From: Panopea generosa
Lineage: Eukaryota > Mollusca > Bivalvia > Adapedonta > Hiatellidae
Direction: 5' to 3'
Length of the DNA: 64,000 nt
NCBI GenBank assembly: GCA_029582155.1
Contig: CM055902.1
Span: forward strand, 18,239,511 to 18,303,510
The notes beneath the pieces were generated by a model that did not search any database, was not told the origin of the DNA, and saw nothing but the letters and a program-made list of their open reading frames with translations. Of the stretch, positions 11,099 through 23,654 are shown in pieces. A program made the translations under genes and the position numbers. Within the stretch, counting starts at the first letter, position 1. Each line of letters opens with the position of its first letter.

Positions 11099-13037
11099 GG
11101 TCAATAATACCCAAGGCACTACCACCCAGTATGTCAAGCAACGTACGAAAGGCCGATCTTGCCTAGATTTTCTTGAACCAACCAAAAAAACAGTTTCTCT
11201 TCCTCAAGGAAAAAAACGAATTTGATCAAATCGGACCTTAAAATTAAATCCAAATGTACAACTAGGAACACACCAAAGAGATGATATTCTTAGGAGCACA
11301 GTCTTAGTGAAATCCATTGCCTGACAGACATCCCAAAGTCATGGTAAAATGTGTTAAAACCATAAGTAAAAGAAGAAAGCTCTCCGATGTAAGCCGATTG
11401 GTAGGGATGAGCATGTGCAGGGTAGTTTTTGACATGATTTACGATAGGAAACAGGACACGTAGAAAGCTATATGCAAAGGTCTTAACTTCCTGGCAGCCT
11501 GGACGAATTTCTTGGAGTCGATGACAACAAGAAAAAACTAGTTTAATATCCTCTAGTCAGTCTGAACAACATTAGGCAATGTATGTGTTGGATTTGGAAC
11601 TAGAAAATACTTCTCGTATGCATACCGTTTCATGTCAACTTGATAAAGAGAGGAGGAGATCCCTGCCATCATTTCATTCATTCAGGGGGTGTGACCAAGC
11701 TTCATCGTTTAGTAGGAAAGGAAAACTATAAAATAGGGAAGACCGGGAACAATAAGGCATTTGAAACTATATTCACTATTTCCTACAAGGAATCCATGAA
11801 GGTTTAATGCCAGTTATAGAGCGATTTGCATTTGTCCTAATAAAAATGAGTCTTTAAAGAAATTGTTCAGACATAAGGGTGACAGCTCAGCAATAAAGCA
11901 TCAAACGAACAGCTTATCGGAATGGATTTTGCAGGGATAGAATTATTTTCCCATCACCATTCCAAGCCCCAAAAAACAGACTGGGAAAAAGATGGGAATC
12001 AATCTGGTTGTCTCTGCTGATAAATGGAATTTCAGAAGATGGAAACGTACAAAGGCGTAAGTATTATTTACATCACAGTAATATACTAATAACTGTTGGA
12101 TACACCTATAATTTAATTTTTATATTGTTCTAGCATTGACTGATGTGTGTACAGATGTCATATTGAATTACTATACCCACTGTAATTTGCATATTGAAAT
12201 AAATCTTTGCTTTGTTTAAAGCATTATTTCAGCAAGTTTATATTGTACGTGTCCAATCATATCTGTTTGTTAAATTTGATGCAACAGTTGAGCAAAAGTA
12301 TAAAATGATATCAAAATAATAGAGATGTTTGCTACTTTTGAAAACTTCAGCCAATAGTCATAATACACTGTATATATAAGGACAAATTGTAAAATTTGGC
12401 CGCCATTTTGGCTGCCATATTGGATTTCCACGATATTATGAAAGTCTTGCGGTTGGTCTGGGTCTTAAATTAATTAGTTGACCTTGTACTAAGTTTGTGC
12501 CATGTCTGGTGCATTTCTCAAAAAATGGCACAATATACTGCACCATATTGCTCCACTATATAGATGTGAGGGTAGGGTTATTCTATCAGAGTCGACCTCC
12601 ACACTTCGAAAACTACACAATAAATGAACCCACGTGCAAACGTCACATATAACTGTATTGTATACGGAAAAAAATGCACAAAATTATTGACTGATAGCAG
12701 CTTTAAATTCTATGGCCATTTTGGGTGATTTTTACTGATTTTTATGCTTCCGGAATTTTTTTGGAAAATGATGTCTGCATCACTATCAAGTGAGATGTGC
12801 ATTATTTTCGATGATTATTCACAATTATGGCCCTCTGATCCTGTCAATTACTAAATCCATGTTTTTGCCTGTTTATGTTTGTCCGTCATATTTCTCTACA
12901 ATCTTTAGTTTAAATTTTTATGAAATTTGCAAGAATACATCACCATCAAGTGGAGATCTGCATATTGTCTTTCTGTTTCAGTTCGATGGTTCTCTTTAAT
13001 TAATAGTTGTTTTTTTCAATATGTTTGGAATGCAAGA
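11099..13037. other. No gene recognised
   Basis: Several stretches (for example 11340-11450 and 11880-12050) have slightly higher GC and short open runs, as a very old decayed coding insert might, but no family motif could be identified in any frame. 12370-13020 is AT-rich and featureless. Confidence 0.35.
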
Positions 13038-13185
13038 AAAAGAACCATTCATGTCTTTTTGCGGTTCGGATAGAACATTCCGTCCCTTGGGATAACTCGA
13101 CAGAGCCTCGTTTCCACCAAAAGAGTTGTCCCTCGGGATGGAATTTCTACCCGAACCTCACACCCATGTAAGAGTCTTATAATCC
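13038..13185. mobile_element. Foldback (MITE-like) element
   Basis: The left arm at 13061-13098 ('gcggttcggatagaacattc' ... 'gggataactc') is an imperfect inverted copy of 13123-13160 ('gagttgtccctcgggatgga' ... 'ctacccgaacc'). The loop is about 24 bp, and weaker pairing extends to about 13038 and 13185. There is no coding capacity. This is the usual form of a non-autonomous DNA transposon. Confidence 0.7.
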
Positions 13186-13557
13186 GTCATAATTATAGCA
13201 CTAAATACATCAAGGAATACCATTGTTGAAACAAATTGAGTAAAGGGAAACAACTCATTTTAACTGATCACGGAAATTATCCTGCAGTTATCTTTCTTAC
13301 AACTCCAAAACCATGTTATCGACAATTTATGCTGATCAAGTAAATAAGTTTTGCGATGGATTAAATCACCAGTTATAGATCTCGGAGTTCATAGCAATTT
13401 AAACTTCGTTACTGTTTTGATATGCCACGTGTTTACTTCATGCATTGTAAAAACATTTACAATTGGTATTCATATGCCAATATAGATGAATTTGTCATAA
13501 TATATAATCATACACTTTTATTGATTGTTTTTGTGTTTGGTGCTCGTATTTGGTGCT
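13186..13557. other. No gene seen
   Basis: No supported feature. A short open frame at 13422 onward is carried by the following microsatellite. Confidence 0.45.
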
Positions 13558-13565
13558 TCATCATT

Positions 13566-13648
<83 letters not shown>

Positions 13649-13694
13649 TATTGTCATAATCATAATCATCATAACTATCATCATCATCATCATT

Positions 13695-13746
<52 letters not shown>

Positions 13747-13747
13747 C
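13558..13747. repeat. (ATC)n microsatellite
   Basis: Two nearly pure ATC runs are joined by an ATT/AAT-variant stretch (13646-13695). Its apparent poly-Ile, poly-His and poly-Met proteins on the two strands are translations of the repeat. Confidence 0.99.
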
Positions 13748-14094
13748 AACATCATGTAAATTATCATAATAATAATTATCATCATATCACCATCATATTA
13801 TTCCCCCTACCCGCATTAAATGGTGGTATTTTAGGGTGAGCAGTCACAGGTACGTTTCCCCAAAAGCTTCGTGCATGCTTCCCAATAGCTGAAAAGCACT
13901 CTTTGGTAGCGATTCAGTTATCATGCATTACACACAGTAGGTCCGCAGGTAATCGGAATAAAACGGAATATGTATCTATGAAAACTATTAAAAAATACTT
14001 TTAGAAGATGTAACGTTATTTATTGCAGACCGAATGGTTTATTAATTCATCAGAATTTATTTTGGGAAGAGTTAGTTTATTTTAGTTTACAGTT
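13748..14094. other. No gene seen
   Basis: Low-complexity tail of the microsatellite, then unremarkable AT-rich DNA. Confidence 0.45.
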
Positions 14095-14270
14095 AAACGT
14101 GTTAAAGCGGTCACCTGTTTTGAGCAGTTACTTGTCTCAAGCAGTCATATTTACTATTTCCCATTTATGTGCTTTCAGAGGAAACTTGTATTAATTAAGC
14201 AACAACCTGTCTTATGGGCCACAATTTCTCCTTCCCTCGGTTGGCTGCTTAAGACAGGTTTGCCTGTATA
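14095..14270 (+). mobile_element. Short palindromic (MITE-like) dispersed element, copy 1
   Basis: Contains 'ttaaagcggtcacctgtttt' at the left and 'ggctgcttaagacaggtttg' at the right, which are imperfect inverted repeats. The middle has 'aagcaacaacctgtctta'. The same arrangement is seen at 38330-38490 in the same orientation. Confidence 0.7.
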
Positions 14271-14280
14271 TTAATTTTTA

Positions 14281-14390
14281 GCTCGGTTGCGAAGTAAGGT
14301 CAGAGCTTATACGAACCAGTACGTAGGCAGTGTTGTCTTTTCAATTTTGTCTTGAGATCGAACCCGCAACCTCTATTCGTGAATAGAAAA
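14281..14390 (-). mobile_element. tRNA-derived SINE fragment, second family
   Basis: On the minus strand 'gaggttgcgggttcgatctc' carries a box B (GGTTCGATC). The body motif 'gctctgaccttacttcgcaa' follows ~60 bp on, as in 10968-11098. Confidence 0.65.
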
Positions 14391-14544
14391 AAAACACAAC
14401 ACTTTATATCTACTGTATTTTATCCATTGCACTTGAACATGTTTTGGGAACAAGGTAATATTAACAAATATCTTTGGAAAATAAAACAAAATACTGTTGC
14501 GGAAAAACTAACATAAACTCCCTGTGCTAGGAACTAGGATGGTC

Positions 14545-14860
14545 TCATGGCTAGAATAATGGCGGTTATAAATAATCTTTTCTTGTTTCTTCTTATTTTA
14601 AAATACATTTTTGTTATTGTAAACCTCATTTTTATTTTTTAAAATTGCATTATTGATGTATTTTGAACATTTTGAAAGCATTGTCATACTTGAATTGTGA
14701 ATTTAGAAAAAGAAAATGAGTCTTGTAGGAAATGGGATTATGATTTCTGATGTCTACGTTCACTTTGTCAACAGTGTACACACTGAAGAGAAAAAAAAAC
14801 AATCTCTTGAATGACATATGACCCTTACTTCTCTCATCATATTTTGGTTGTGCAGAGGTT
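14545..14860 (-). mobile_element. Dispersed element with coding trace, copy 1
   Basis: Inverted relative to a homologous copy at 38765-39050. Shared runs include 'caacagtgtacacactgaa', 'ttcattatttataat'-type ends and 'attttgaaagcatt'. On the minus strand the two copies share peptide similarity: 'SVYTVDKVNVDIRNH' here against 'SVYTVDKVKVDFRIH' there. An 81-codon open stretch (14895-14650) includes it. I do not recognise the family; it may be part of a larger mobile element. Confidence 0.6.
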
Positions 14861-15060
14861 GACAAACAATTAAATGTAAGTTTGACTTCTTTCATTAAGT
14901 CTGTCTATATATGACAATCAAAAAGAACCGCTAAATACATCTATAATCACTTTAAAATAATACCATAATAGCGGCCTAGATCTACAACACACGCAAAAAA
15001 TGACAGTTACTAATGTATGCAGGCGAAAATTATACACATGCTTTCCTTTGTTGGAAATAT

Positions 15061-15220
15061 AATGAATGAATGAATGAATGAATGAATGAATGAATGAATG
15101 AATGAATGAATGAATGAATGAATGAATGAATGAACGAACGAACGAACGAACGAACGAATTAATGAATGAATGAATGAATGAATGAATGAATGAATGAATG
15201 AATGAATGAATGAATGAATT
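15061..15220. repeat. (GAAT)n microsatellite / SINE tail
   Basis: About 40 GAAT units, with a block of GAAC units at 15131-15158 that arose by a local C variant spreading. It is followed by 'tgtgttttacggcacgtcga' (15220-15240), which resembles the 3' end of a minus-strand molluscan SINE whose tail would be this microsatellite. Confidence 0.9.
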
Positions 15221-15292
15221 GTGTTTTACGGCACGTCGACACAAAATACTCTAGTAATTTTTTAGTTAATAGACAATATAGAACATGCATCA

Positions 15293-16170
15293 CGATCATC
15301 GTGAGTGTGACACGCTTCCCAACCATCATGAGTGTGACACGCTTCCAAACCATCATGATTGTGACACGCTTCCCAACCATCATGAGTGTGACACGCTCCT
15401 CAACCATCATGACTTTGACACGCTTCCCAACCATCATGAATGTGACACGCTTCCCAACCATCATGAGTGTGACACGCTTCCCAACCATCCTGAGTGTGAC
15501 ACGCTCCTCAACCATCATGACTTTGACACGCTTCCCAACCATCATGAATGTGACACGCTTCCCAACCATCATGAATGTGACACGCTCCTCAACCATCATG
15601 ACTTTGACACGCTTCCCAACAATCATGAATGTGACACGTTTCCCAACCATCATGAGTATGACACGCTTCTCAACCATCATTACTTTGACACGCTTCCCAA
15701 CCATCATGAATGTGACACGCTTCCCAACCATCATGAGCGTGACACGCTTCTCAACCATCATGAATGTGACACGCTTCCCAACCATCGTGAGTGTATCACG
15801 AATCCCAACCATCATGAGTGTGACACATTTCCCAACCATCATGAGTGTTACACGCTCCTCAACGATCATGACTTTGACACGCTTCCCAACCATCATGAAT
15901 GTGACACGCTTCCCAACCATCATGAGTCTGACACGCTTCTCAACCATCATGAATGTGACACGCTTCCCAACCATCGTGAGTGTATCACGAATCCCAACCA
16001 TCATGAGTGTGACACATTTCCCAACCATCATGAGTGTTACACGCTCCTCAACGATCATGACTTTGGCACGCTTCCCAACCATCATGAGTGTGACACGATT
16101 TCCAACCATCATGAATGTGACACGCTTCCCAACAATCATGAATGTGACACGCTTCCCAACAATCACAAAA
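15293..16170. repeat. Minisatellite, 27-bp unit, ~32 copies
   Basis: Unit core 'gtgacacgcttcccaaccat' plus 'catgaat' or 'catgagt'. Variant units ('cacgctcctcaaccatcatg', 'atcacgaatcccaaccatca') recur in the same order, so blocks of several units were duplicated together (compare 15790-15900 with 15970-16080). Open frames of ~300 codons on both strands follow from the period 3 x 9. Confidence 0.97.
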
Positions 16171-16254
16171 TCTCTTTACAGTCAAGTAATTTGAAATGAA
16201 TCTTTCAACGTACACCAAAACGCTATTTTACATAAAAGAACAATGACTATTTAG

Positions 16255-16440
16255 ACTGATTGATTGATCGATTGAATATTTAGTGTCAGTTTTATGCCAT
16301 CGGGGGCTAACAGACGATACAACCACTGTTTTTTGGTATCCTAAAAGGTTAACTAATACTCGAGCACACCCCATCTCCGCAAGTAACTGATAACTTTCCC
16401 ACTTGAATCAGCGGTGAGAGACGTATGATATTGAGATTCA
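16255..16440 (-). mobile_element. SINE-like element, (CAAT)n-tail family, copy 1
   Basis: On the minus strand 'agttatcagttacttgcgga', 'gatggggtgtgct' and 'cgtctgttagcccccgatgg' are followed by 'actaaatattcaatc' and a short ATCA/ATCG tail. The same series is at 63115-63385 on the plus strand, at about 80-85 percent identity by eye. Confidence 0.8.
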
Positions 16441-19400
16441 AATTCATATATCAATCATCACGGAAATTGTTACTAGGCGTGAATTCGAAGGTCAATGTTT
16501 TTAATCTTTTATACAATATTAAAATGAAAATATTTGGTTTAAACAATTTTTCATTCAACAACTGCATGCTGGTCATACCTAATACAGAGAGTCTAAACAA
16601 AATTTCAATCATGTAAAGAATAAAATTCCTTTAGTGTGCCAAATAAAAAATAGTTGCAGATACGAAATGCAAACAAATGCCGCCGTTAACGGAAGTTGGA
16701 GCTTTGCGCATGCCTTCCAAGATTGTAATTATACGGGCATTCGCGGTAATAGGTATATCGCGGTATAAGGTATACAAGGGGTATATAGTATATTACTTAA
16801 CATTAACAATTCATGAAGCGGTAGTTTTGTGCACAAAGTATTGGTCGCCCACAACAGAAATTGCGGATTCGATCACCAGTTTCGTCCGATACCTCTCAAT
16901 TGCAACACTAACTACTGGTTTTACGCTGAAAATGGGCTCTGAAGCGGTTCGTGTAAGCTCTGAGATTTCCTTGAAGTTGAACTAAATTGTGATTTAGAAA
17001 AAAAACAACACAGCAACACTAATAAGCTTGCATGATTCTAATTTTCAGACATTACCAGTGATTTGTTATATTCGAGTGACGTGAAACGAAAGACCTGCTA
17101 AACGTATTTCTTTCAATATATTCACAATGACAGTAATTAAAAAAAACACGTATTTATCACTTATTCTGCAATTTTGCAATTTTGAGCTTCATTGTGTGTG
17201 TGTTTGTGTGAAAATTGAACAAATGAATTTCTAGAAAGATCACATTTCCTCTTCCCACATTGTTGCTGTATTTCGATTTAAAAGACAAAGTTTTTTTTTT
17301 CTTTGAATTCATAATTTCATTAAGTTAATAGCAATATCCTCTCATGTTTGGAATTTTAAATCCAATTAACTATTCATCAACTCGCTGAATTAAACACGTA
17401 ATTGTTCCGTGTTTGTCACATTATCAGTAGTGTTCATGTAACCGTTTACTTCCAGGTTCACCTATCACGATTTTGGCCCTTGTCGCCGATTAAGCAGAAA
17501 ATAGAATATGCTTCTCGGATCTATCGCACGATAATTGTAATTTATCGGTTACTATAGTAACGTGCTAGATAATGATATTCATAATGATAATGATGATATA
17601 CTTTATTCCTCTCATAATGAAGAAGTTTTTATACATTTACATACAAAACAACAATTATAACAATATACAATATCTACCGTATCAAAACACGGAAAAAAGG
17701 GAAACAATAAAAAATCAATGAAGTAATGTTGAGTCTACGCGCAAGTACATTGTAATATATTGTGATAAATATATTAACCATGATTCCATTAAATATAAAT
17801 AAATACGAATAATACTTTTCATCACAACCTCATGAACACTAAATTACTAGGTTAGGATATATTATAAGACTTGGTAGAACTCTGATAGACATGATAGACG
17901 TTTCTCTTGTAATTTCATTAACATAAATAAGATTTAAATCACAACATTGTAACGCAACATTGTATATGAATTACTATCAAAGGTAGTATACGATTACTTC
18001 AGATTTTCACTTGTTTCAGTTGTTTGATAATATTTCTATCAGTTCCGGTTATCTCAGCGTTCCTCATTCATTGTGAGAAACTGGACATCCTGAATAAATC
18101 TGAAGTAATCACCACTCATTCTTTAACATATAATCTTTTCGGTATGGTACTGTCATATTATTTCAAGTTTAAGTACTATTTATAAGCTGGTTCATGTATT
18201 ATTGTAAAAGATACGAAAGCGCTAGATTTCAAATGTCTATCGCTCGCCTCAGTCACGATAGAGTTTTCTATCGGTTGATTTATGTACTCGTATATATTTC
18301 CTTACATCATCGTATATCGATCAAAGCTTTGTATGCCAAGGTATTGGTTAGAACCACGACAGACAATATATTTCTTAGATTTGCCATAGTTTTTCCTTGA
18401 ATTATCTATGCAGATGGCTGAAAACTGATCGACTTGGTAGAACGGACCGAAGTCTATCCGTGTTTTCATTGGTTCAAGTAACTCGTGTTTCTATTGACTG
18501 TTTCCGTCATCCTGATAGCTTTTCTGCCTATATAAATGAGTCATACTGGGTATTTCCGGAGGGATTCTTTCACACGCAAGGTAATACTTAGTCGCCGTTT
18601 AGCATACGGTCCCCATATAAAATACCCGGACACAGTTCTGTTATAAAAGTTGGAAATATACGTTGTATTAATTTATAACTCTACTGTTCCGTATGCCTGA
18701 TAACTAAATATTATCATTAAAAACGTTTGTCTACTGAAACTGATTTATTGTTGCTCCATTAGTTCGCTTGATCTAGTTGCGATCTCCCTCGTGTACAATA
18801 ATCAACTTATAAAAATACTCGTTTTATACATATCGGCCCTGACAGGCGTTACAAGATATGTACAGTACAGGTAATATTATGTGCAGATATTGTTAACTTG
18901 AATTTCTTGATTGCATCATTTCTAAAAAAAACAACAACAACACACACACGTGAATTTATAAATATGCAAGTTAAAGTAATAATGCACAGATTTCTTTGCT
19001 CTGTATAAAATAAGGTCTAGGAGTTTATCGGTAATAACAAAATTCAACATTAAAGCCTTTTAAAAGTATTTTTTATAGCAGCAATGTTTTTATTTGATCT
19101 CCTTTTGATCTTGTTGTTTAATATATGAGGGATGAGAATTAGTTACTTCTCGTATTTCAAGTAATACTACTTTAATATTAATAAATTTTTATTGTAAAGC
19201 TTCATTTGAAACATTATTTATGTCGTTATGAAACGTCTCATTAGCATAGTGTTACTTTACACGATTTATTGTAGTTTTTAGTTTATCTGCATAGTTAATG
19301 TTTTCTAAAAGAGAATTGTTGAATTTGTAATATGATTTCCTGTTCTCAAATTTTCCAAAGTCTAGTATTAAGCGAATAAGAGAATAGTCAGTTCAATATA

Positions 19401-19490
19401 CTGTTTTTTATATATACAGTATCAATATTCAACATTAAACATGTTGAAATTAAAAAATGTAAGTGCAAGACTTTTTGACACGATAAACTC
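16441..19490. other. No gene recognised
   Basis: Three kilobases of AT-rich DNA. A 102-codon open frame at 16677-16985 starts with ATG but shows no family similarity that I can see. 17576-17612 ('gataatgatgatatacttta' region) resembles the AT-rich 3' junction of a minus-strand LINE, but no coding part follows. Nothing else is supported. Confidence 0.35.
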
Positions 19491-19523
19491 GAAAAACAAC
19501 AACAACAACAACAACAACAACAA
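19491..19523. repeat. (AAC)n microsatellite
   Basis: About ten AAC units at 19493-19522. Confidence 0.95.
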
Positions 19524-22500
19524 AATAATAAACTGCGAAATCTAGGCGAGTGCCGTACAATTTTATTAAAAAAATCACGGGTGCCATAGTATGCACTGGA
19601 GAGTGCCGTTCACTCAACTTTGTGACATCGATTTGCATAAAGTTCCTTAAAAAAGGGTAAAAATTATTAAATTGAAACAAAAGATAATGTAACATACTCA
19701 TTACTTCAGGGTTTTTTCTGGTATCTATTTTGACCGAAAATTTCCGTATTTTGTTTATAAAACATGTTTTATGCAAGTTTCTTTACAGCAGCACACAATT
19801 TCAATGGAAAATAAGCAGAACCGAATATCTTTTTGAAATTCCAAACTCGATAAAATTCAAATTTATTCAAATTCAAACACTTAACAAGATAATCCAAAGT
19901 TCGTAACATCACTTGAGATTAGTTAAGTTTCACGAGTGCCGTATCATGTGTTCACGGGTGCTGAACTGTATGTACGCTATACACGGGTGCCAAAAAAACG
20001 CGTACAATTTGTTCACGGGTGCAAAAAAAAGTGCGTCTGTCTCCCTCCATCTGGTTAAGGAGAACGTCAACTACGCCGAACTTCTAATGTAGTTTGCTAT
20101 CTAGTTCACTGCAATGTGTGCTATTTGTGGTTGCATCAATGTCCAGAAAATATATTAACAAACAATCGCCTCATTCTAAACGCATCCATGGAAGACCGTC
20201 ATCAGTTGCCTAGCCTGATTTAAGACAACCATAAATTCTTAGTCCCTCAGAGACTTTTCTACATGCATCTACATGTATAATATCAGAGGCAACACAAGCC
20301 ATTGTAACATGGATGTAACCTTTAAATTTAAAACCGCTTTTACAATGAATTTGATTATTTAGTAAATTTCAATTTAAACATTTTTACCTTAACAAGAAAT
20401 ACAGTCCTTATCATATAGTTTTATTGCTAATGTATATTGCAAGAAATTATTTTGTATTGATCTTACCCTTAAAACCATTGTTGAAATTATTAAAATTTTG
20501 TTCACATAATTTTTCCTTCAACCCACTTGTGCACGGGTGTACATTTTATATAAGCGATTACAATTTGTAAAGAAATTTAGGTTTGGTAGTCACTTAATTC
20601 GCATTCGGATCACTAACCCTTATGTACATACACTGATTCGATTTATTAAGAAATTTGTTCAATTTTATTATATTTATTGAAAAAAATAATATATTACTTT
20701 GTTGATGAATGCACGACATTGATTAAAAAAGATCTCGAAATAACGTCTTTCTAATATCACTCGTAATCTCAATTTGATACAGGCGAATCATGACAACAGT
20801 CTCGAGTTACATGAAGGTTCATAAACATAACATGTCATTATTGTACCGGTGTTTAAAGATTAACTTGAAATTATTGTAAAATTAATAACAGGAAATAGGA
20901 GTATTCTTAAAACTTGAGAAAGAAGTAGCGGATACAAATAGGGATGATGGCAACCCAAGAGTCGTGTGTTAAAATCATCGTCTGACTACAGAATCTGCAA
21001 TGATTATATGCAGTCTTGAACTGTGTTTTACAGTATACATTTACTAAATTGTATATGCTTTGTACTAGTTCCAACCAGGAAGATATTGACAGAGACTTTT
21101 ATACGTTTTAACAAACGTAAAACATGCAAAACACGTCTAAAGAAACTGCTAAACGTTATATATTTTCATTTTGTGATTGTTTACTTTTTTAAAAACCATT
21201 GATATTGTCATGTATCTTAAGGTTTAAGGCATTTTATTAATGGTTCACACCCATCGGCCCCAACCCCAAAAAATAATCCAAATAAAGCGGAATGTGTAAA
21301 GAGATTCATAGTACGAGGATAGCGTTATAGGCCTGCTATCACATGATATCATTTTATTGTATACTTAAATTCTCTCAATAAAATGTGTTTTTAGGCAAAA
21401 AATTGTAAAACAAACACTGTGGCTAGGACTCACAACCCGTGCTTTTGTTTCTATAACGTCTATCTTGTGTGAGACTTTGCTGGCGATAGCGTCCCTTATA
21501 ACGACAGATTATATTTCAAGACCATTGTAGTTAATTCCCGTTGACTCAATTTCTGAAAAAAAAGGCAAACCCTATTGTGTTTGTATTATTTCAATGATTT
21601 ACATGGTTAAAACATAATTCAAAATTAAAGGCTCAATATTTGTGTTTTTTAACAACTTCTGCTATCTCCTAATTCTGCAAAGGAAACCAAGTATAGCATA
21701 CAACAGTATCATTTGTAACCTGTTTTAGATTATACTCGACACATTATTTTACTGACCGTGATTTTTATAAAGGTATATCACAAATTGTATGAGGAAGATT
21801 TTCCCTTCAATGACTTTTGAATTATAAAATATTAACTGAAGGGTCTTATATATGTAACCCATGTGGTATATATTAACGATATACAATGTATTTACAATGA
21901 CGGTTTTATGTATCATTTCGTATACACAATCTAGTGTATTCATATGGAAAGCCAATGGGGTCAAATATCCAATTGTTAAATGCTTAATTTTAAATTATAG
22001 ATGTTCTAGTGAATATATTTAATGTTTGATTATTTATTCCTATTCGTAATTCTAAATGATTATTTTAAAATCCTTAATGTTAAATCCTTAATGTGAAATG
22101 CCCGATTATAAATGCTTGATTTGCAATTTTATACACTTTGCACACGTCCAATGATGCCAAATCATTAATTCTATATTTGTATTTGATATAAGATACCTTA
22201 AAAGTAATCCCAGTTAGTGATCTCAACGAATAATTCCATGCAAGATTATAGAATCTGCCACAACATGAATTCTCATTTACATGTCTACAGATTATGTTCA
22301 TCTGACACTCATGACACTCGTGCATCTTCACTTAAGTACTTACACACCAAACAACACCCTGTATAACGAGTAACAAAGGTAAAATAATAGTCAACGTGTT
22401 GTCAATGATGCCCAAGATTACATAATAAAGTTCTAAATGTTATACCTGTATATTTGTCATATTTTGATAAATGCGTTTGTTAATTATATTTCATTTAATT

Positions 22501-22924
22501 TACTATAATTATTGATTTCTTCCTATGACCATATACTCGTTTTTTTTTAGTTTAAACGCTTTGTATATGTAATAGACATTTTTCTTAAAAAAGTTTTGCT
22601 GTCAGTTTATATATTTATTGGTACGCCGCAAAAGTCAAATCAATAATTTCATTCACCGTTATTTTATAAGCATACATATTGGGCATTTCCGTGCTTTTAA
22701 AGTCTCAATCGAATATGCAAAAATAAGTACCATATATTTTCATTTTCTCATATCCATAACATATTACCAGAAGACGTTCTGGGAAAACTTCTCCCGTGAA
22801 ATGCATTCTTTTGTTTCTATTCTTACCATTTTCATTGACAGATTTTGTTACTTCATCTCACAGCGCCAAATATATCATTGATTAACCGTTGTTTCTTTAT
22901 TATGAATAGAGCTTTGAACCTTAG
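19524..22924. other. No gene seen; cluster of CACGGGTGC motifs at 19.5-20.5 kb
   Basis: AT-rich. Between 19540 and 20545 the 9-mer 'cacgggtgc' or a one-base variant occurs at least six times (about 19576, 19931, 19952, 19982, 20012, 20531), often near 'gtac'. Beyond 20.6 kb I see only AT-rich sequence with short chance reading frames. Confidence 0.35.
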
Positions 22925-23093
22925 AATACTCCGAGATTTGCCGTCCCATAAATGTACTTGTGAATGGGGCGCCTTGTCTATGTAACAACTCGATTTGTAG
23001 TATCTACATCATGTTCATGGTCCCCCTGGCGGTGGAGTCTGACAGGATATCAAATTTCGGATCTCTGGCAAGTCTCGTCTGGAATCGATACAT
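22925..23093 (+). CDS. Candidate internal exon of an unrecognised gene
   Basis: A 169-bp stretch of distinctly higher GC is bounded by 'ttgaaccttag' and by a consensus donor 'gtgagt' at 23094-23099. One frame is open throughout, with coding-like third positions (ATC, TTC, GTC, CTG, GTG), and reads 'YSEICRPINVLVNGAPCLCN' near its start and 'VPLAVESDRISNFGSL' followed by 'LVWNRYM' at its end. The other two forward frames contain stops. The hydrophobic 'IYIMFMV' segment could be part of a membrane or secreted protein. No flanking exon or family is recognised, so the host gene, if real, would extend outside or have long introns. Confidence 0.4.
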
Positions 23094-23654
23094 GTGAGTC
23101 ACTTATTATTTTTTGAATTGAAATACATTATGTTATCGGAAAATATTTATTCGAGAAAAAATGTCATTTTAGTATCTTTTTGACTGATTGTTTCTATATC
23201 TGGAAAAATAAAGTCCTCGAATTTTGGATTGCATTTAATTTTGGAAATTTTAGATAGAAAATTGGTTACCGTATATAATGATAGGATTCGATGTGATTAA
23301 ATGACATTATTATTTTAGACAACGTTATCAAACAGTATAATGATTATCTTAAAGAGAAAGAGAGAGAGAGAGAGTTGTAACTCACTGTTCACTTGAATGT
23401 CAGCAATAGAATAAATAAAATATTGTTGCACCGAATATTATAGCAATTTAAGTTATCTATATAACAGACATATTTATGTTTATTTGGAGAACCTTTATTG
23501 AGCACACATCATCATATAGGTTTAGGCATTTATTTTCTACAATATCCTCTTTCCCAACTATCCATTTGTTTGAAACTGCAAGAATTTGGTGCATTATATC
23601 AATTTGCTTTGAAAAAACGATGATATGTGCATATTATCAGTAAATTGTTTTAAA
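23094..23654. other. No gene seen
   Basis: AT-rich, intron-like. A (GA)n run lies at 23352-23375. Confidence 0.45.

Noticed and set aside
11099..12060. Possible old transposase-type coding insert
   Set aside because: Short open runs only; I could not match any ordered set of family motifs.
13422..13769. Poly-Ile, poly-His and poly-Met proteins
   Set aside because: Translations of the (ATC)n microsatellite.
15159..16199. 300-335-codon open frames on both strands
   Set aside because: They follow from the 27-bp period; no start context, no flanking exons and no protein motif beyond the repeat.
16677..16985. 102-codon open frame as a gene
   Set aside because: No recognisable motif, no splice or promoter evidence, and length within chance for this window.
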